Shown here piece after piece: positions 22,527 through 35,287 of a stretch of DNA of 64,000 bases. The stretch's first letter is position 1; every line of letters begins with the position of its first letter. The stretch is from assembly GCA_001414485.1 (NCBI GenBank), contig LLEY01000096.1, positions 62,001 through 126,000 of the forward strand. The letters are read 5' to 3'. The translations under genes and the position numbers were made by a program. This stretch comes from Calycina herbarum (taxonomy: Eukaryota; Ascomycota; Leotiomycetes; Helotiales; Pezizellaceae). A model generated the notes under the pieces. That model saw only the letters and a list, made by a program, of their open reading frames with translations. It did not search any database and was not told the origin of the DNA.

Positions 22527-23382
22527 TTATGCGGAAATACCGATGACACCTATAGATTACAATCAGCAGATTATACTGAGCAGTGTAAAGAGAGAAGGAA
22601 CATACCACAAGCAGGTCTACCACCAGCGTTTCCAGTCTTCTTGGACTCCTCGTTCTCTCCCTTTCCAAGATCATCAGTTCCGGCGTGGACGACAACAGTA
22701 CGCTACTTCATGTCAGTATTTGCCAGGGGAAGATATTGGATTTTACGTACACCAATAACGCTCTCAGGACCAATCAACTTAATGAGCTTGTCTGTAGTTG
22801 TGCCAACACCATTTCCTTGTCCATCAGTCTTGAAGTTACCCAAATCACCTACGTGACGGGTCTCATCGGTAGGAGCACCGTGTGTCTTTCCGTGTGGGTT
22901 GACTATGCATCCATCATCAGCAACCCCTCCTTATCCTATATCCTCGGGAGTTCGATTGTAACGTACAATGAGGACCAGCGGATGTGCAACCATTGGTGTT
23001 ATCTCCAAACTGGTGAACGTGCATGCCACGCTCAGCATTGGCATCATGGCCGGTGATGTTCCATGTGATGGTTGTTGGGGAAGATTCCGACTCCTGCTCA
23101 AAGGTGACGGTTCCGGCAATCTTGGTGTCTCCCCGAATAGAGGCAACTAGTTTGTAACCAGAAATTAGCGAACTGGAATAGGAGAGAGAACCACTAGGAT
23201 GATCTGCAGAAAAAAGCGTATGTATCCATCAAGGTCGTGGGGAGAGGCAAGCTCCAGAGCTCCCATCAAGGTGATCATGAATCTTGCTCATATTGGCGCT
23301 TGCCGACCCCGCAGTTGAACACAAACTCGGAGTAATGTTGTACATGGGTGTAGGAGACGGGAGATATACCTGCTTTGACCAT
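22527..23382 (-). CDS. sod1: Cytosolic Cu/Zn superoxide dismutase
   Basis: Dismutates superoxide to H2O2 and O2 in the cytosol. Five exons on the minus strand: 23382-23370, 23146-22967, 22902-22751, 22702-22606 and 22549-22527. They sum to 465 nt, giving 154 residues, the usual SOD1 length. All introns are GT-AG; the first (223 nt) follows MVKA, as in other fungi. The metal site is clear: [14 protein letters not shown] supplies two Cu ligands, [20 protein letters not shown] with the following VGDLGN supplies the bridging and Zn ligands, and [13 protein letters not shown] supplies the fourth Cu His. [13 protein letters not shown] holds the conserved Arg and disulphide Cys. No signal peptide. 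The exons are individually short, so the gene is easily missed. Confidence 0.96.
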
Positions 23383-25237
23383 CTTGATGGATTGTGTGGT
23401 TTGTAGAGTTAGGTTTTTAGTTAAAAGTGGTTGGAGTTGGAATTGGAGAACGGCAAATGGCAAACGGATCGTTGAAATGGAAGTTGTAGAGGAGTGGGAG
23501 CTTCACTGTTGGGCGAAATCGGGATTAACGGGAGTGGAGAGGTGGGGTAAAGTTTACAAAGCAAAAATACATCATTCATCACGTGCTTCGGGACATTTGT
23601 CCCTCTTTCTTCGGAAGTTACGACCCGATAGAGTTTATTACAATACCTAGGTAAAGTGGTTTGTGGGTTTTTTCTAAGTCTGACAGATTCCACTAAGAGC
23701 TCTCTGAGTTTCACCTTCTTCCCCCTTCAAAAAGAGGCTTCAAAAGGATCTCGATGTATCATCAACATTGAAAACCCCAAACGGCCCCCAACAGCTCAGC
23801 AGCTCCACCCGGCATTTTCCAACCAACAGAACAGCTGGCCCAATGTCAAAAGTCAAGCATGATGACATCTTTAGAAGCAAATGGCTTACTACATACTCGT
23901 ACAGAACCAGATGTCTACCCCACGCAATATCAGTACAACGCAAACATCCAAAAACGGAATCCAGATCTCGATCAACCAACACCGTGTAACACACCCAAAG
24001 TCTCGACCCAAACCCATCACCCATCCCCAAAGGAACAATAAACTCTTCCAGATCTGCTCTCACATTCCCCAAAACAATCAAGGTTAAGAAACCACGAGAA
24101 AACACGAGAGTGGTCACCCAACCGGTCTAGTCAGCCAACAACAAAAACCTGCAGGATCAACTGCCTCGTCAACGTCTCACAAGGCAACCCCTCTCCCCTC
24201 CAACAGCGAAATATCTCGCCACTCCCAAGCTCCCAACGTATAGGATTTTCTTTTTCTTACCTGTAAGCCACAACTTCACGTTCGGTACAAGGATCCTCGG
24301 ATGTCAAAATTCGAAACTCGAATCCTCCATGCCATGCACCAAACCCATAGCTTCATAGGGCTGGTGGCGCAGCCGTCAACGGTTCGTTGGGTCGGGTTGG
24401 AACACGCGATACTATTGGAACTTGTTAATATGCCAACTGTAATATCTATAAAAATATGGAAGGGTCTCGCGATAAACAGTAAAAACGGCAGTAACGGAAA
24501 TGCTTCAGGTTCGTACCTGCCTCAAGGGTTTTTACATTACCCCCAGGAATCCAGAGCAATAAAACATGGGAGGCAGATGCGAACCCGGAAGTATTTACTG
24601 CCGCTTTTAGTCCATCACGAGAAGAGCTAGAGATTGCGTCAAAGAGGAAGGCGCGTGTAAGTCTGAAATAGAAAATACACTCTCTTCCCTCGTTGCTCCC
24701 GTGAGTCGCTCATGACATAGGTATTTTTCGTAAAGTGCTTTGTAGGATGACATGTTGCTTGGTCAAGATTCGTAATGTAACCAACCAACTCCTGTGGTCC
24801 TTCTTGACTCAGCTTACTCCGTATGCCTTGGTGTTCTGCTAGATCTCTGGGTTGTTGTTACCTACAGTTTCTTTTCCATCTTTCCAATAAATCTTAGCTG
24901 ATTTTGACTTTGAAAACTGCAGACCCTTGATAATCACTCATTTGGGACATGAAATCGAAGCCATGAGTCCAATTCACAATTCTCCAGTCATAAAGACATA
25001 ATCGTTATTGAGCGCTGCTTCCAAATCATTACCATAATACACCGCGTCCTTACCATCACTTCTATTTTCACTGGCTTTCAAAACAGACCCTTCCTGGTTG
25101 GTATTTCTTTTATTCGTATGCTACCAGCAAGGCCATGCATTATCGCTGCCCCAACCTTAGAGACCGAATTTGTGACATGCCATCAAACCATCTCGCATCC
25201 CACGCGAACCAACTCCGAATTTCCGAAACCATTCTTC
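23383..25237. other. Intergenic; SOD1 upstream region and eL33 downstream region
   Basis: Several short frames exist on both strands (for example 23740-24117 minus and 24301-24630 plus) but none has domain-like features or splice partners. I see no gene, RNA gene or repeat here. Confidence 0.45.
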
Positions 25238-26003
25238 TTATATCGAAGAGGGGTACAGCATAACTCTAACCGATGCGCCGAAGGACTTAGGAGGAAGGTT
25301 GCGTCTGAATTGTGCTCGTACTACACCGGAGTTGCCTGGAAGTGTCAAGTTAGCTTTTGATGTCGAATCGCTCTCAAAATGGAACATACCATGTGGTCTG
25401 GTAACTTTGCCCCAAATAACTCTGATCTTTGATCCTCGGACCTCTCTTTGTGCACGGTAAACGAAAGCAACCTTCTTTCCGAGGTAGAAGCTGTATTCCA
25501 TTAGTACCTTCCTGCTCCTCTAATTTGTCGAGCAACCTACTTTGCGGCCTTGGTATCATCAACACCCTCAATCTTGATCAAGCTGGTGCCCGGGTTGGTG
25601 TTGCGCTTTCCACGTTGGTAGCTCAGGTGGCGACCCCTAGAAACAAATACTGTCAGAAAGCGTCCTTCAATTCCATTTTAATCGTCCGCCCCAAATCGTC
25701 GTGCCCATCTTGTCTCGTTCACCATCGTCTCCTCCCCTCCTCCGCGGGGCCTTCCCCCATCCAAAATTGTTTGCTGATGCGATATTCTCGGGTGCGATCT
25801 TCTGGTTCGGGGGATGGGAATCACTCACTTAACATAGACTAGAAGGAATCGTCAGCAATTGCTCTGTGAGTTTGACAATCTGCTCGAGATCATGGCGAAA
25901 ATACTGCGTACGGCCTCTCGACCGTCGCGCGTATACTTCGCCCTCCTCTCAAATGGGCCCAGTGGGAGCAAAACTTACGGCGGTGACCAGCTTCAGTAGG
26001 CAT
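25238..26003 (-). CDS. rpl33: 60S ribosomal protein eL33 (L33/L35Ae)
   Basis: Component of the large cytosolic ribosomal subunit. Five exons: 26003-25979, 25838-25829 (only 10 nt), 25636-25541, 25490-25390 and 25335-25238. They total 330 nt, giving 109 residues, the normal length. The protein starts [20 protein letters not shown], followed by [29 protein letters not shown] and ends RVMLYPSSI. Every junction restores the family sequence. The 10-nt exon (TCTATGTTAA) supplies parts of L-Y-V-K and is flanked by CTAG and GTGAGT. The last intron (25389-25336) is 54 nt and stop-free. The gene faces the Rho GEF across a 1.4-kb divergent intergenic region. Confidence 0.95.
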
Positions 26004-27370
26004 CTTGAATGTATCTCCCGTACTATCGCTAGGATTGAGAGCTGAAGTCCTGGAGATAGACTTCACGGTTTTTGTCGAATTTGGCGTTGGGGCTTTTGGG
26101 ATTTCCCAGAATGTGTGCATTTGTGGCAGGGCCTTAGCGTCTGATAAGCGAGCTTACGTAACTACCTATCAAGCCGCCTTGTCCTATCAAACTCCCTTTA
26201 CAACTTTTGTTCTTGGAGCTCAAAACTAAGAGTCGACAATCTATTTTCTAAATTCAAGTATTATAAAATGTGTTTATTTCTGCTCAAATTGTTGTGCACG
26301 ACATCTGACCAAGCGGTTATTGCGGGTATAGCTAGCTGTTGCTGATGTGAGTAGTAAAGTACTCTCGCGGCAAAAGCGGCAGATACCTCTCCTCTCGTTG
26401 TTTCAACTTTGTAGTATAATCCAAAGTATTGACCTAAATGGTTTGGGATAATTGAACTTGGTTGCTCCAAATATATGGATTAATTCCGGAGCAGTTTAAA
26501 TGTGTAGGTTAACAGATGAAAGTTAGAGCTTTTGAGAGTGTTACATATCAACTGCTGCTTTATTGTCTATTGCTCTATTTCACTGATAGCAGAAGGACAT
26601 ACGTTTTGGAAAAGTCCCCTATTTTCTATTGCTTGAGATAGAAAGGCCTGCTGAGAGATGTTCCCGAGCTCAGAATTTTAAATTTCTGTTATTTTACGAA
26701 CTCAACATAATCTCGTTCTTTCCCCTCGTATAGCTTGGAAGGGGTCGTTGGTTAAGACCCGCCAAGAGTTGAACTCTCAGCTATCATCACCACCACATCT
26801 CTCTCAACACGACCACCTTTTGCCCTAACATCTTTTCCTCCTCCTTTCTCTTCCTCTCTCCTCCTCATCTCCTCTCCAGATTCCTCTCGCGGGTCCTGAA
26901 ACGAATCTGAGCCCCAAAAACATCTCCATCTTCATTCACGCTCCCAGGCCACTCGGAGTCCCCGGCCCCGGTTCTTTGCTCTGCCTCAGCTTCCCGTCGC
27001 AAAAGAGAGAGGCGCGCGCTGCCGATCTACCGAAATCGAAATCTGACAAGGCCAAAGGACAGGACAAGAGTCGAGAACAACCTCGTCCAGACTCTCGTTC
27101 GCATATTGTACAACCAACCTTCGCGACTTTGCGACAAACTAGGCCATCAAAGGAAGACACTCCATCGAGAGACGACAATCGTTTAGAAGCTGGCGGGGTT
27201 ACAGGCATTTCTTGGGGAATCACACCTAGTTGACTGTTGCGCACGCGGCTCGCAAATGTAGAGACGAGGCTTTGCAACCACGACCGACTTCTTTTGGCTC
27301 GGAGCCACGAACCAGACCTTCGACAGTTCCATCGAACCTCACCCTTCTTCCTCCCTCCTCCGCCGTCGCG
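26004..27370. promoter_or_regulatory. Divergent upstream region of eL33 and Rho GEF
   Basis: No gene seen. The segment at about 26,810-26,900 is strongly CT-rich, as in many fungal promoters or leaders. Several short upstream ORFs occur in the likely 5' leader of the GEF (for example 26,976-27,233 and 27,237-27,608, the latter overlapping the start). Confidence 0.5.
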
Positions 27371-30300
27371 ATGTCGCAGAGAAGATATGGCCATGTGCCT
27401 CCAGCACAGTACGGGGCGCCTGGTGCGCAAAACCCCCATAATTCGACGTCGAGTTTACATCGCCAGTCCAGCTTTGACAATGGCGACGATGCGCCCTACC
27501 TCGAGCAACAAGGGAACAACACATATAGGGGTGGTCTACCTCCAACCCCCGCGCCCCCGGGAAGGATGCAAACGCAGGTGGCGATGCCACAGGAAGAGCA
27601 TTACCTAGCGAGTCCTACTTCGCATTCGCAGAGCTCTCACTCTCCAGGCCGAAGCTCTTTTGGGAGTACGAGCCCTGCGTTATCGGGATATCAACATCAA
27701 TACCAACCCTTCCCCTCTGGCTCTAGCCCTGCTTCTCCTGGGTTACCACAGGTACCTTATAATCCACAGCAGTTTGCCCGTACACAGTCGCAGTCAGTTC
27801 AATATCGACCACAACCAGCTTATAATAATACTCCGCCGACCCCCTCCACGGGTCACCAACCGTACAATCCAGCTGCGTACCAAGCTCCGACTCAGCAACC
27901 AATGCGCCATACCACAGTCTCGGGCCACAACTCGTACACTCAAGGGTATAATCAACCGGTATCAATGCCACAAGTACCACAATCATCCACGGGATATTAT
28001 CCTCCAACCACACAGCAGCAATATGGTTCCCCTCCAGGTCGACCCTCCCCGCAGACAATGTATGAGAACCCCCTCTCCAGCCCAACATACTCCGTCCATA
28101 ATTCCACTTCCCCACCCCAACCGCCCTACCAGCCGCCGAACGCTGCCCCCTACCCTACAAATGGAGGTAATTTTAACCAATTTGATCATAGGCCATCTTC
28201 GACTTCACAAGCTCAATATCCCGACTATGCTCCATATTCACCACCAGCGCCACTCCCAAATTACGGTTCCTATGAAAATGATTCAGTAAATAGATCGAGG
28301 AGCTCCGCAAGCCACCAAACTACGGCTTCCCAAAGTGCCACTTCACTAGGAAGGCATCCAACTCTTCGACCACTTCCAAGCGCACCTGCGGATCCTAGGG
28401 GTGATAATGATGATTGGGGGTTAGGAATTCATGGACAAGATGAACCGGGGGATGATGTATCGCAAGAACAACTATTTGCTGATATTGGGGATGCGCTCGG
28501 TGGTTCATCTCAACGGCCAACTCGAAGCAATGGCGATTTACTCGACAACGAGTTTCACGATGGTCTTAGCCGCTACGACTCGAGAGCCAGTACAGTCGCT
28601 GCATCAGGGATCGATCGCTACGCATCTACAGCTTCAACATTAAATCCAAACAATCTGCGATCTACATACGGCGATTACGATGATGACGATGATGAAGAAA
28701 GCGATCTCGAGGCGGCAGCTGGTCTAGAAGCTATGCGGATAGCCGAGGAACAAGAGCGTGGTGGGGGCCCATTGAGTTTTGGAGGTCATCCTGGACAAGA
28801 ATCCAAGTATCCTCTCTCTGGAGGAGAAAGTAGCGATAGTGATTACAAACACCAAGACTTGAGTTTAGTTGGAGGTGGGTACCCCGCCCGTATGTCATAC
28901 GGACACGAGTTGGCGGGCACAAATACTGGTCACAGTAGTGAAATGGAGGACCAGAGTCGGCCCTTACCTACTCCACACGATCTGGGGACAACGGATAGTT
29001 ATAACAATACGGCAACTTCGGGACTCGGGGGGATGACAGACTATTCTATTCCAGGAGAAGGGGCTATTCATCCTTTCCCAGCCTTCGAAACCACAGCGAG
29101 GGTTGATACCTTTGGAACTGGTGGTTTACAGCGACCTTCATCGCAGCCACATCGACTCAGCTTCGATGAAGGTGATGAGCGCGTGTCGCTACATTCGAGA
29201 GAATCGCGAATGAGCGGAAGTGATAGCCCTACGCGAGACGACATGCCTGAACTCTTCTACCATCCAGGAATCAGCACGACCTTGTACAATTCCAACTTGA
29301 ACCGTCCTCTTCCTGTGCCACCAATGTCAGAAAATAGAACCCCGCAACTTATGCCAGCAGGCACTTATCGCAATCCTCAAGGCCTTCAACATTCTTACAG
29401 TTCAAGTGCAGAGTACAATCGACCAACATACGCTCCAAATGGGCCAGATGCTTATCCTCCACAAAACATGCTGAGTCCTGGTGGCCAATATGTTCCAAGA
29501 TCGACATCACTATCTAGCCACAGTAGCACTCCACATACTGTTCCGCCCACTCGATCAAAGACTGACGCCGAAGAGCGTCAAGCCAAGCAGAAAGCCGCAA
29601 GAATGGGGCTTCGCGGTGTGAATGGCCTAGATGGCTATGACATGGGTACTCCGCAATCTTCTGTTGCATTAGACTTACCTGCTTTACCAGCAGGCAGACG
29701 TAAGAAGTTTGGTCTTGCAAAACTTTCATCTCAAGACTTCAAGAAGTGTCAGGAACCTTGGGCTTTGAGTGACCTCGCAGCGTGGATTCGAGAGATGGCT
29801 GGTGGTGAAACTGGAGACGGAGAATCAGATCTAAGAGAAAAGGCCATCGAAGAGGGACTTGTCTCTCTCTTCACTCACAAAGTCCCTACGATGAATACTG
29901 CCGACGCGGAAACTTTGAGTCAGAGAGTAATCAAATCGATGTTCGCTGCCGGGATTCTGGTTCCAGAAGAGGAGTGGGTGAAGCTTGGTCAGGGTACAGT
30001 TTCCGGTGTATTGTGGCAGCTTACTGGATCTGGCTGCTACTCTCCAAAGGTCCATGAACATGAAGTTCCTGGGCGATGCTACTCGCACCACTGCACTCGC
30101 ACGCTCAAAAAGATCAATCTCAATGCGCAAGTCCTCGAACCATCCCGGAAAACCGAAGACTGGGTGACTTTTTTCAAAATGACAAAGGAGCAAATCGAGG
30201 CCGTGTCCAAAAAGGACGTCGAGCTTCAGAACAATTTGCACGAGATTGTCATGTCGGAAGATCTCTACATGGAGCATATAAATGTTCTGCGAGTTTTGTA

Positions 30301-32808
30301 CAGAGATCACCTGGCAACATGGCAACCTCCAATTATTGCAAAGACCAAGTTACCAAAATTCATTGCCAGCGTCTTTGGCAAAGTTGAAGGCATCAAGGAG
30401 GTCAACGAAAACTATCTCCTACCGCAGCTTAAGTATCGGCAGAAGGAACAAGGCCCATGGGTTGTTGGGTACAGTGACATTTTCCGCGAATGGATAAGAA
30501 AGGCCAAGACAGCATACATTGAGTATGCAGCTGGTTTCCCGTTCGCCACCTACCTTGTTCGAAGGGAAGCAGAGAAGAACTTGCTCTTCCGCCAGTTCTT
30601 GGACCAAGCTCGTGAGAACAAGCTCTCTAGTCGATTAGACTGGGACACATATTTGAAGGCCCCGATTACTAGACTTCAGCGTTATGGTCTCTTGCTGGAT
30701 ACAATCTACAAGAACATGAAAAAAGATAGTGAGGAGAAAACAAATCTTGCGAAAGCCATTGAAGAGATAAAGCAAGTTACCCACGAGTGCGACGCCAAAG
30801 TTGACGAACAAACTAAAAAGGTCGAGATGGTAGAATTACAATCAAAACTTCATCTCCGTCCAGGCATGGAGAGAGTTGAGCTGAATTTGGACCATCTCGG
30901 TCGAGAACTCATGTTCAAAGGCGACCTTCAGCGTGCTGGTGCAAATCGATTTACATGGCTCGAAACGCATGCTATCCTCTTCGATCATTACCTCGTACTC
31001 GCGAAGACAATTGCACAACGTGATGTGGTCACAGGAAGGAAGAAGGAAATTTATGATGTTTCGAAGCTTGTAAGTTGACAATCAACAAAGTTTAAATATA
31101 TACGCTAACAATCTCAGCCAATTCCAATGCAACTCCTTGTCCTAGAAAGTTCAAATGAAGACCCTGTTGTTAAGACAGTTCGAGCTATTGGTGCGGTTAC
31201 TGTTGCTGCCAGACCTGGACAAGCTGGTGGACCAGATCGTTTGACGCGTCAATCCACCACAAATGGTGCTGATGGCCCTACACCTTTGCAGCATTCCGTG
31301 TCAAACACCTCGGTGCAAACAATGACATCGGTAACGAAACTTACTCCAACCAGCACCAATGATGCAGACGCCAGGTTCATGTATCCCTTCCGGGTTAAGC
31401 ATCTTGGCAAAAACGAAGTATACACGCTTTATGCTCCGACTGCTACCAATCGGCAAGATTGGTGTGACAAGATATTGGAAGCCAAAACTCGCCATGCGGC
31501 CTCCTTGTATGAGCAGAATGCGGAACCTTTCAGACTGCGTGTTATGGCTGACACTGCCTTTGGAAATGACGCTGTTTCTGGTGCAACTCCAAGAAACGTT
31601 GTATTTGTTACTGGGACACCTTTGGAAAGGTCAATACGCGAAATGGAACGAGCATATGGCGCCGGACCTCGACCTGGGCCAGTTTGCAGAGCTCAAGTGA
31701 ACTGCGCCACTGCCTTTACCTGCTTTGGCAAAGCCATGGTAGCAATCGGGACAGACTATGGTGTTTACATTTCAGAGGCAACCAACCCCAGAGGATGGTC
31801 AAGAGTAAGTCAAAGTCATCCATGCATTCACTCTAATGCTAACTTCATCAGTCGATACAAATAGCCAAGGTCACTCAAATAGCAGTCCTTGAAGAGTTTT
31901 CCTTGTGTATAATCATCTCTGACAAATCTCTGATCGCATATCATCTTGATGTGATTGTACCAGTTTCGAACTTCCCAGCGCCTCAACACGACTCTGGTAG
32001 AAAGGCTCCACAAAAGCTCTCTGGAAATCGGGATGTATCTTTCTTTGCCACAGCGCGTATGAAAGACAGAACACTTGTGTTCTATAAGAAAAAAGAAGGT
32101 CTTCATTCCACATTCAAGGTTCTGGAACCAGTCTTCCAGAAATCCACTGAGAAGAAATCGCGCCTCTTCGGCAAACTAAAAGGTGGTACCACCGAGTTCT
32201 TCCGCGAATACGATGAATTCTATATTCCTACTGAGTGTTTTACAATCAACTTGTTCCACAGCTATATTGCCATCTCCACCTTGAAAGGTTTCGAACTCAT
32301 GACTTTGGATAAAAAGGTTCCAATGAGTATTCCAGATACTAAAAATCCAGCAATAGGAAATATTGCTCAACGCCTCCGTGATCAGAAACCATTGGGAATG
32401 TTCCGTCTGTCCGATTCTGAATTTCTCCTCGCATACGAAGAGTGTGGTGTCTACGTTGACAAGCATGGCGAGGTATCCCGTTCTGTCATTATGGAATTCG
32501 TGGGTAAAGCAGCCAAAGCAGCCATGTACGGCGCCTATCTTGTTCTCTTCGACAACGATTTCGTGGAAGTGCGAAATGCTGAAAACGGAAGATTGAGACA
32601 AGTGATCGCTGGTCAAAATGTCAGGTGCTTGGATTATGGCATCAACCCACTCGGTGCAGGAGCTGCCAATAGTCAAATGGCTCCCATGTCATTTGGCGGT
32701 GGGGGAGGAGCGGAAAAGAGAACCCTCAAGCTGGCGATGCAGCATCCCGAGGTTCCTTCGAATCAAATTGTCTTGGAGATGGTTCTTAATGAGGGGCATT
32801 CTGAATGA
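27371..32808 (+). CDS. Rho1-type guanine nucleotide exchange factor (DEP-DH-PH-CNH; Rom2/Rgf class)
   Basis: Activates Rho1 GTPase at sites of growth, feeding the cell-wall integrity pathway and beta-glucan synthesis. Exons 27371-31069, 31118-31804 and 31852-32808 give 1,780 residues. About 800 N-terminal residues are disordered and rich in Pro/Gln/Ser/Tyr, with an acidic run near residue 440. A DEP-like domain follows (LAAWIREM...LWQLTGS), then the DH domain (LQNNLHEIVMSEDLYMEHIN; LKAPITRLQRYGLLLD), a PH domain split by the intron at 31070 (FKGDLQRAG...), and a C-terminal citron-homology domain (AQVNCATAFTCFGKAMVAIG onward). The frame is open 47 codons further 5' without an ATG, so ATG 27371 (GCGATGTC) is chosen. 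Rom2 versus Tus1-like orthology is not settled by eye. Confidence 0.92.
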
Positions 32809-35287
32809 AGGATTGATTACGACGATGATGATTTACAAAGTTAATTATTATCCACCCATGATGAACTTGGAAATATCACCGTTGCTATTAAAAGGCGAAA
32901 GACGGGTCGTTCATCAATAACCTCTGAACTCGGTCCTTGGAGGAAAGGCAGGCAGGGCAGGGCTTCACTCATCTACTCTTGGCTGAATTGTCAAAACAAG
33001 AGATGGAAGAGGACGAGTGAGATGACGAGGAGGTTATCATTAATACCTCGCCCGCCCCCCTGAGAAGGGGACTATTTGAATAGAAGATTGGATCGAGTAT
33101 GGATGTGAGATCTGAGCATGATTGAAGGACGGAATGGATAAGTGGTTCGGCGTTCTCCTTCTCGAGTCCTTTCTTTGTGGGAGAAGAGGAATTGAATTGT
33201 GCATAGTACTAGCGAGCTAAATAGGCAAGCAGGATAGGAAATGGGATTTTTTGTGTATTGCAACTTCTCCCTCCTTTTCCCCAAGTTTGCGATGGGTGGT
33301 CTTTATTTGGGATTTTCTTTTCGTCCATGGTCTTCCGTTGAAGGATATGGAATAGGCTGGACGTTTTCTTCTTCTTTGGGTTATTGATCCCATTTTGGGT
33401 TTTGCGTGGCGTTGTGGTGTTGGATTTTGATCTTTTTCGTTGCCTGTTTCTGGTTCGGGGCGACAGAGGGGAATGGGAGATAGGATATGAGTTGATTGGT
33501 TGATGGATGAGGTTCATTATGACGGAATGGATTGTGGTAGTGAAGACTTGTATGATATATCAATTGTCTCGACCTGTTTTTCCATGCAGTGACGTTTTGA
33601 GCGCGGAGATCCAGACGAGGCTCGTGGTTCGTATACCTTCCATTGGGTTGCTCGATGCTTTATAGCCTACTCGCAAACTTTCTTGACCCCCAAATTTTTT
33701 TGGCTTACTCGTCACTTGACAGCCTATTCGCAACTCCTTTGGCGCCCAAATGAAGCAGTTGGCTTACTGGTCATTTGGTAGCTTACTCGATACTTGATAG
33801 CTGTCCCGTGGCCGTATTAGCCCGAGAAGATGATGATGTCCTTAGTGTCCGAGACCTCACATGGAAGTTAGACAGATGTTACTACCTATCTTGTTCTAAA
33901 TTTTGGGAGTAATTTAGGTAAGACTGGGAACAATTTAGGATAGAAAATCGAGGGTTCATTACAACCACGATGATTGTTTATCGCGGCCTGGAGGGAGGTA
34001 ATTGGTTTACTTCCTTCGGAGGGGGTAAGAGAGGTGTTGTTCATATTTTCCCTCGAATTTCACAACGAGTACTATGCTTTGAAATACCCCTCTTTCTACA
34101 AGCTCACAGAAGGTAACAAGAACCGTACTCCCGGCCTCTTGTTGCTTGCACGTCTTAGTTTGAACCCCACCCATTCTTGATGCCAAGGTGTTGGGTCAAA
34201 TAACCCTCCGGTTAGACTTCATCTCATGGAGGAGATGAACTGGTGAGTTATTGGATTACAAGTACAAGCTCATTATCGATTTCAGATTCTCTTGTTTTCT
34301 TTCTTACTAGAGGCTTGATATTCTGTTGGCTTTACAAGGCAATCGACATCTTTCCAGAAAGTTTCCTGGGACTGTTTAGGGTCGGGTTCTTGAGTAGACT
34401 TTTCTCCTATCTGTTGGTACCTTCCTAAGTATGTCATCGACCGTTATGAACTCCTTCATCGTGAGTTCACACCATCGGATGAATGTACATGTACAACTCC
34501 AACTTTCAGTAACATTGTAAATAGGGTGTCCATGATTCGCGTCGTGGGCCCTAAAATCGTACTCGTAATCACGCTCGCACTCGCCTTGATTTGATTTGCT
34601 GAACACAACCTCTCAGGTACACTGCAATACAGGTTCTCAGGTACGAGGAAAACTCACAAAAATGCACGAATTAAACATTAGAATTTGTAGCTTACAATCC
34701 AGTGCTTAGAGTTCTATTGCGACAGGATTACATCTACGAACCCTTTCTATAGCTTGGCGAGACAGTTCTCTATTTGCTTGCTATTTCAAACCACGTTTAT
34801 ATATTTGGTTCGGAGATATTCGAGATGTGTAGTTCGCATTCGCTGTTCATCGGATGGCAGCTCGCTGTGTTTCAAGTTTAAAATCGTGGATGCACCCAAC
34901 AATAATTTCCTAGCCGAGGAGCTAGAGAGGATGAAAGGTATGTCATTAATTGGGGAAGGTCATGGAAATGTGTAATATCGAGCGTTGGATTGGTTGCGAG
35001 TACCTTGTCTGGATTCGAGGAAGATTTACTTTGGGGATCGGAAAAATATGATCTGCCGGATTACCATGTAGACTCCCGGGGTTAGTGCTCGCTCTGGAGG
35101 CAGTGTTTACCTTCAGAAAGCGAGATGTCCGAATTGAAACCTCGTGGGCTGTGTGTAAGGGGCGAAATGGAGGGGATTTTGGAAGATACAAATACCTTCC
35201 TCTACACTTCTGGTAATCGGCACCAACTTTCTTTCATCTTCAATCTTCACACTCTTCCCATCATTATCAAACAATCAAATATTCAAG
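32809..35287. other. Long intergenic region before the peroxygenase
   Basis: No gene supported. The first 700 bases look like 3' UTR followed by CT/GA-rich DNA. A cluster of TAGCTTACTCG-like motifs lies at 33,650-33,805. Frames at 33,974-34,180, 34,243-34,428 and 34,754-34,975 have no domain features. Confidence 0.45.
33650..33805 (+). repeat. Cluster of TAGCTTACTCG / GGCTTACTSGTC motifs (copy 1)
   Basis: The motif (T)AGCYTAYTCG recurs at least three times and GGCTTACT twice, linked by TTGGCGCCCAAAT-like spacers. The same arrangement occurs in inverse orientation at 36,830-37,020, about 3.2 kb away, on the other side of the peroxygenase gene. Confidence 0.65.

Noticed and set aside
23740..24117. 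Minus-strand frame of 125 codons between SOD1 and eL33
   Set aside because: Overlaps several open frames on the plus strand in Pro/Gln-rich low-complexity DNA. No recognisable motif.
27230..27370. 47-codon in-frame extension upstream of the Rho GEF start
   Set aside because: It begins with TTG, has no ATG, and ATG 27371 has good context. Treated as 5' leader.
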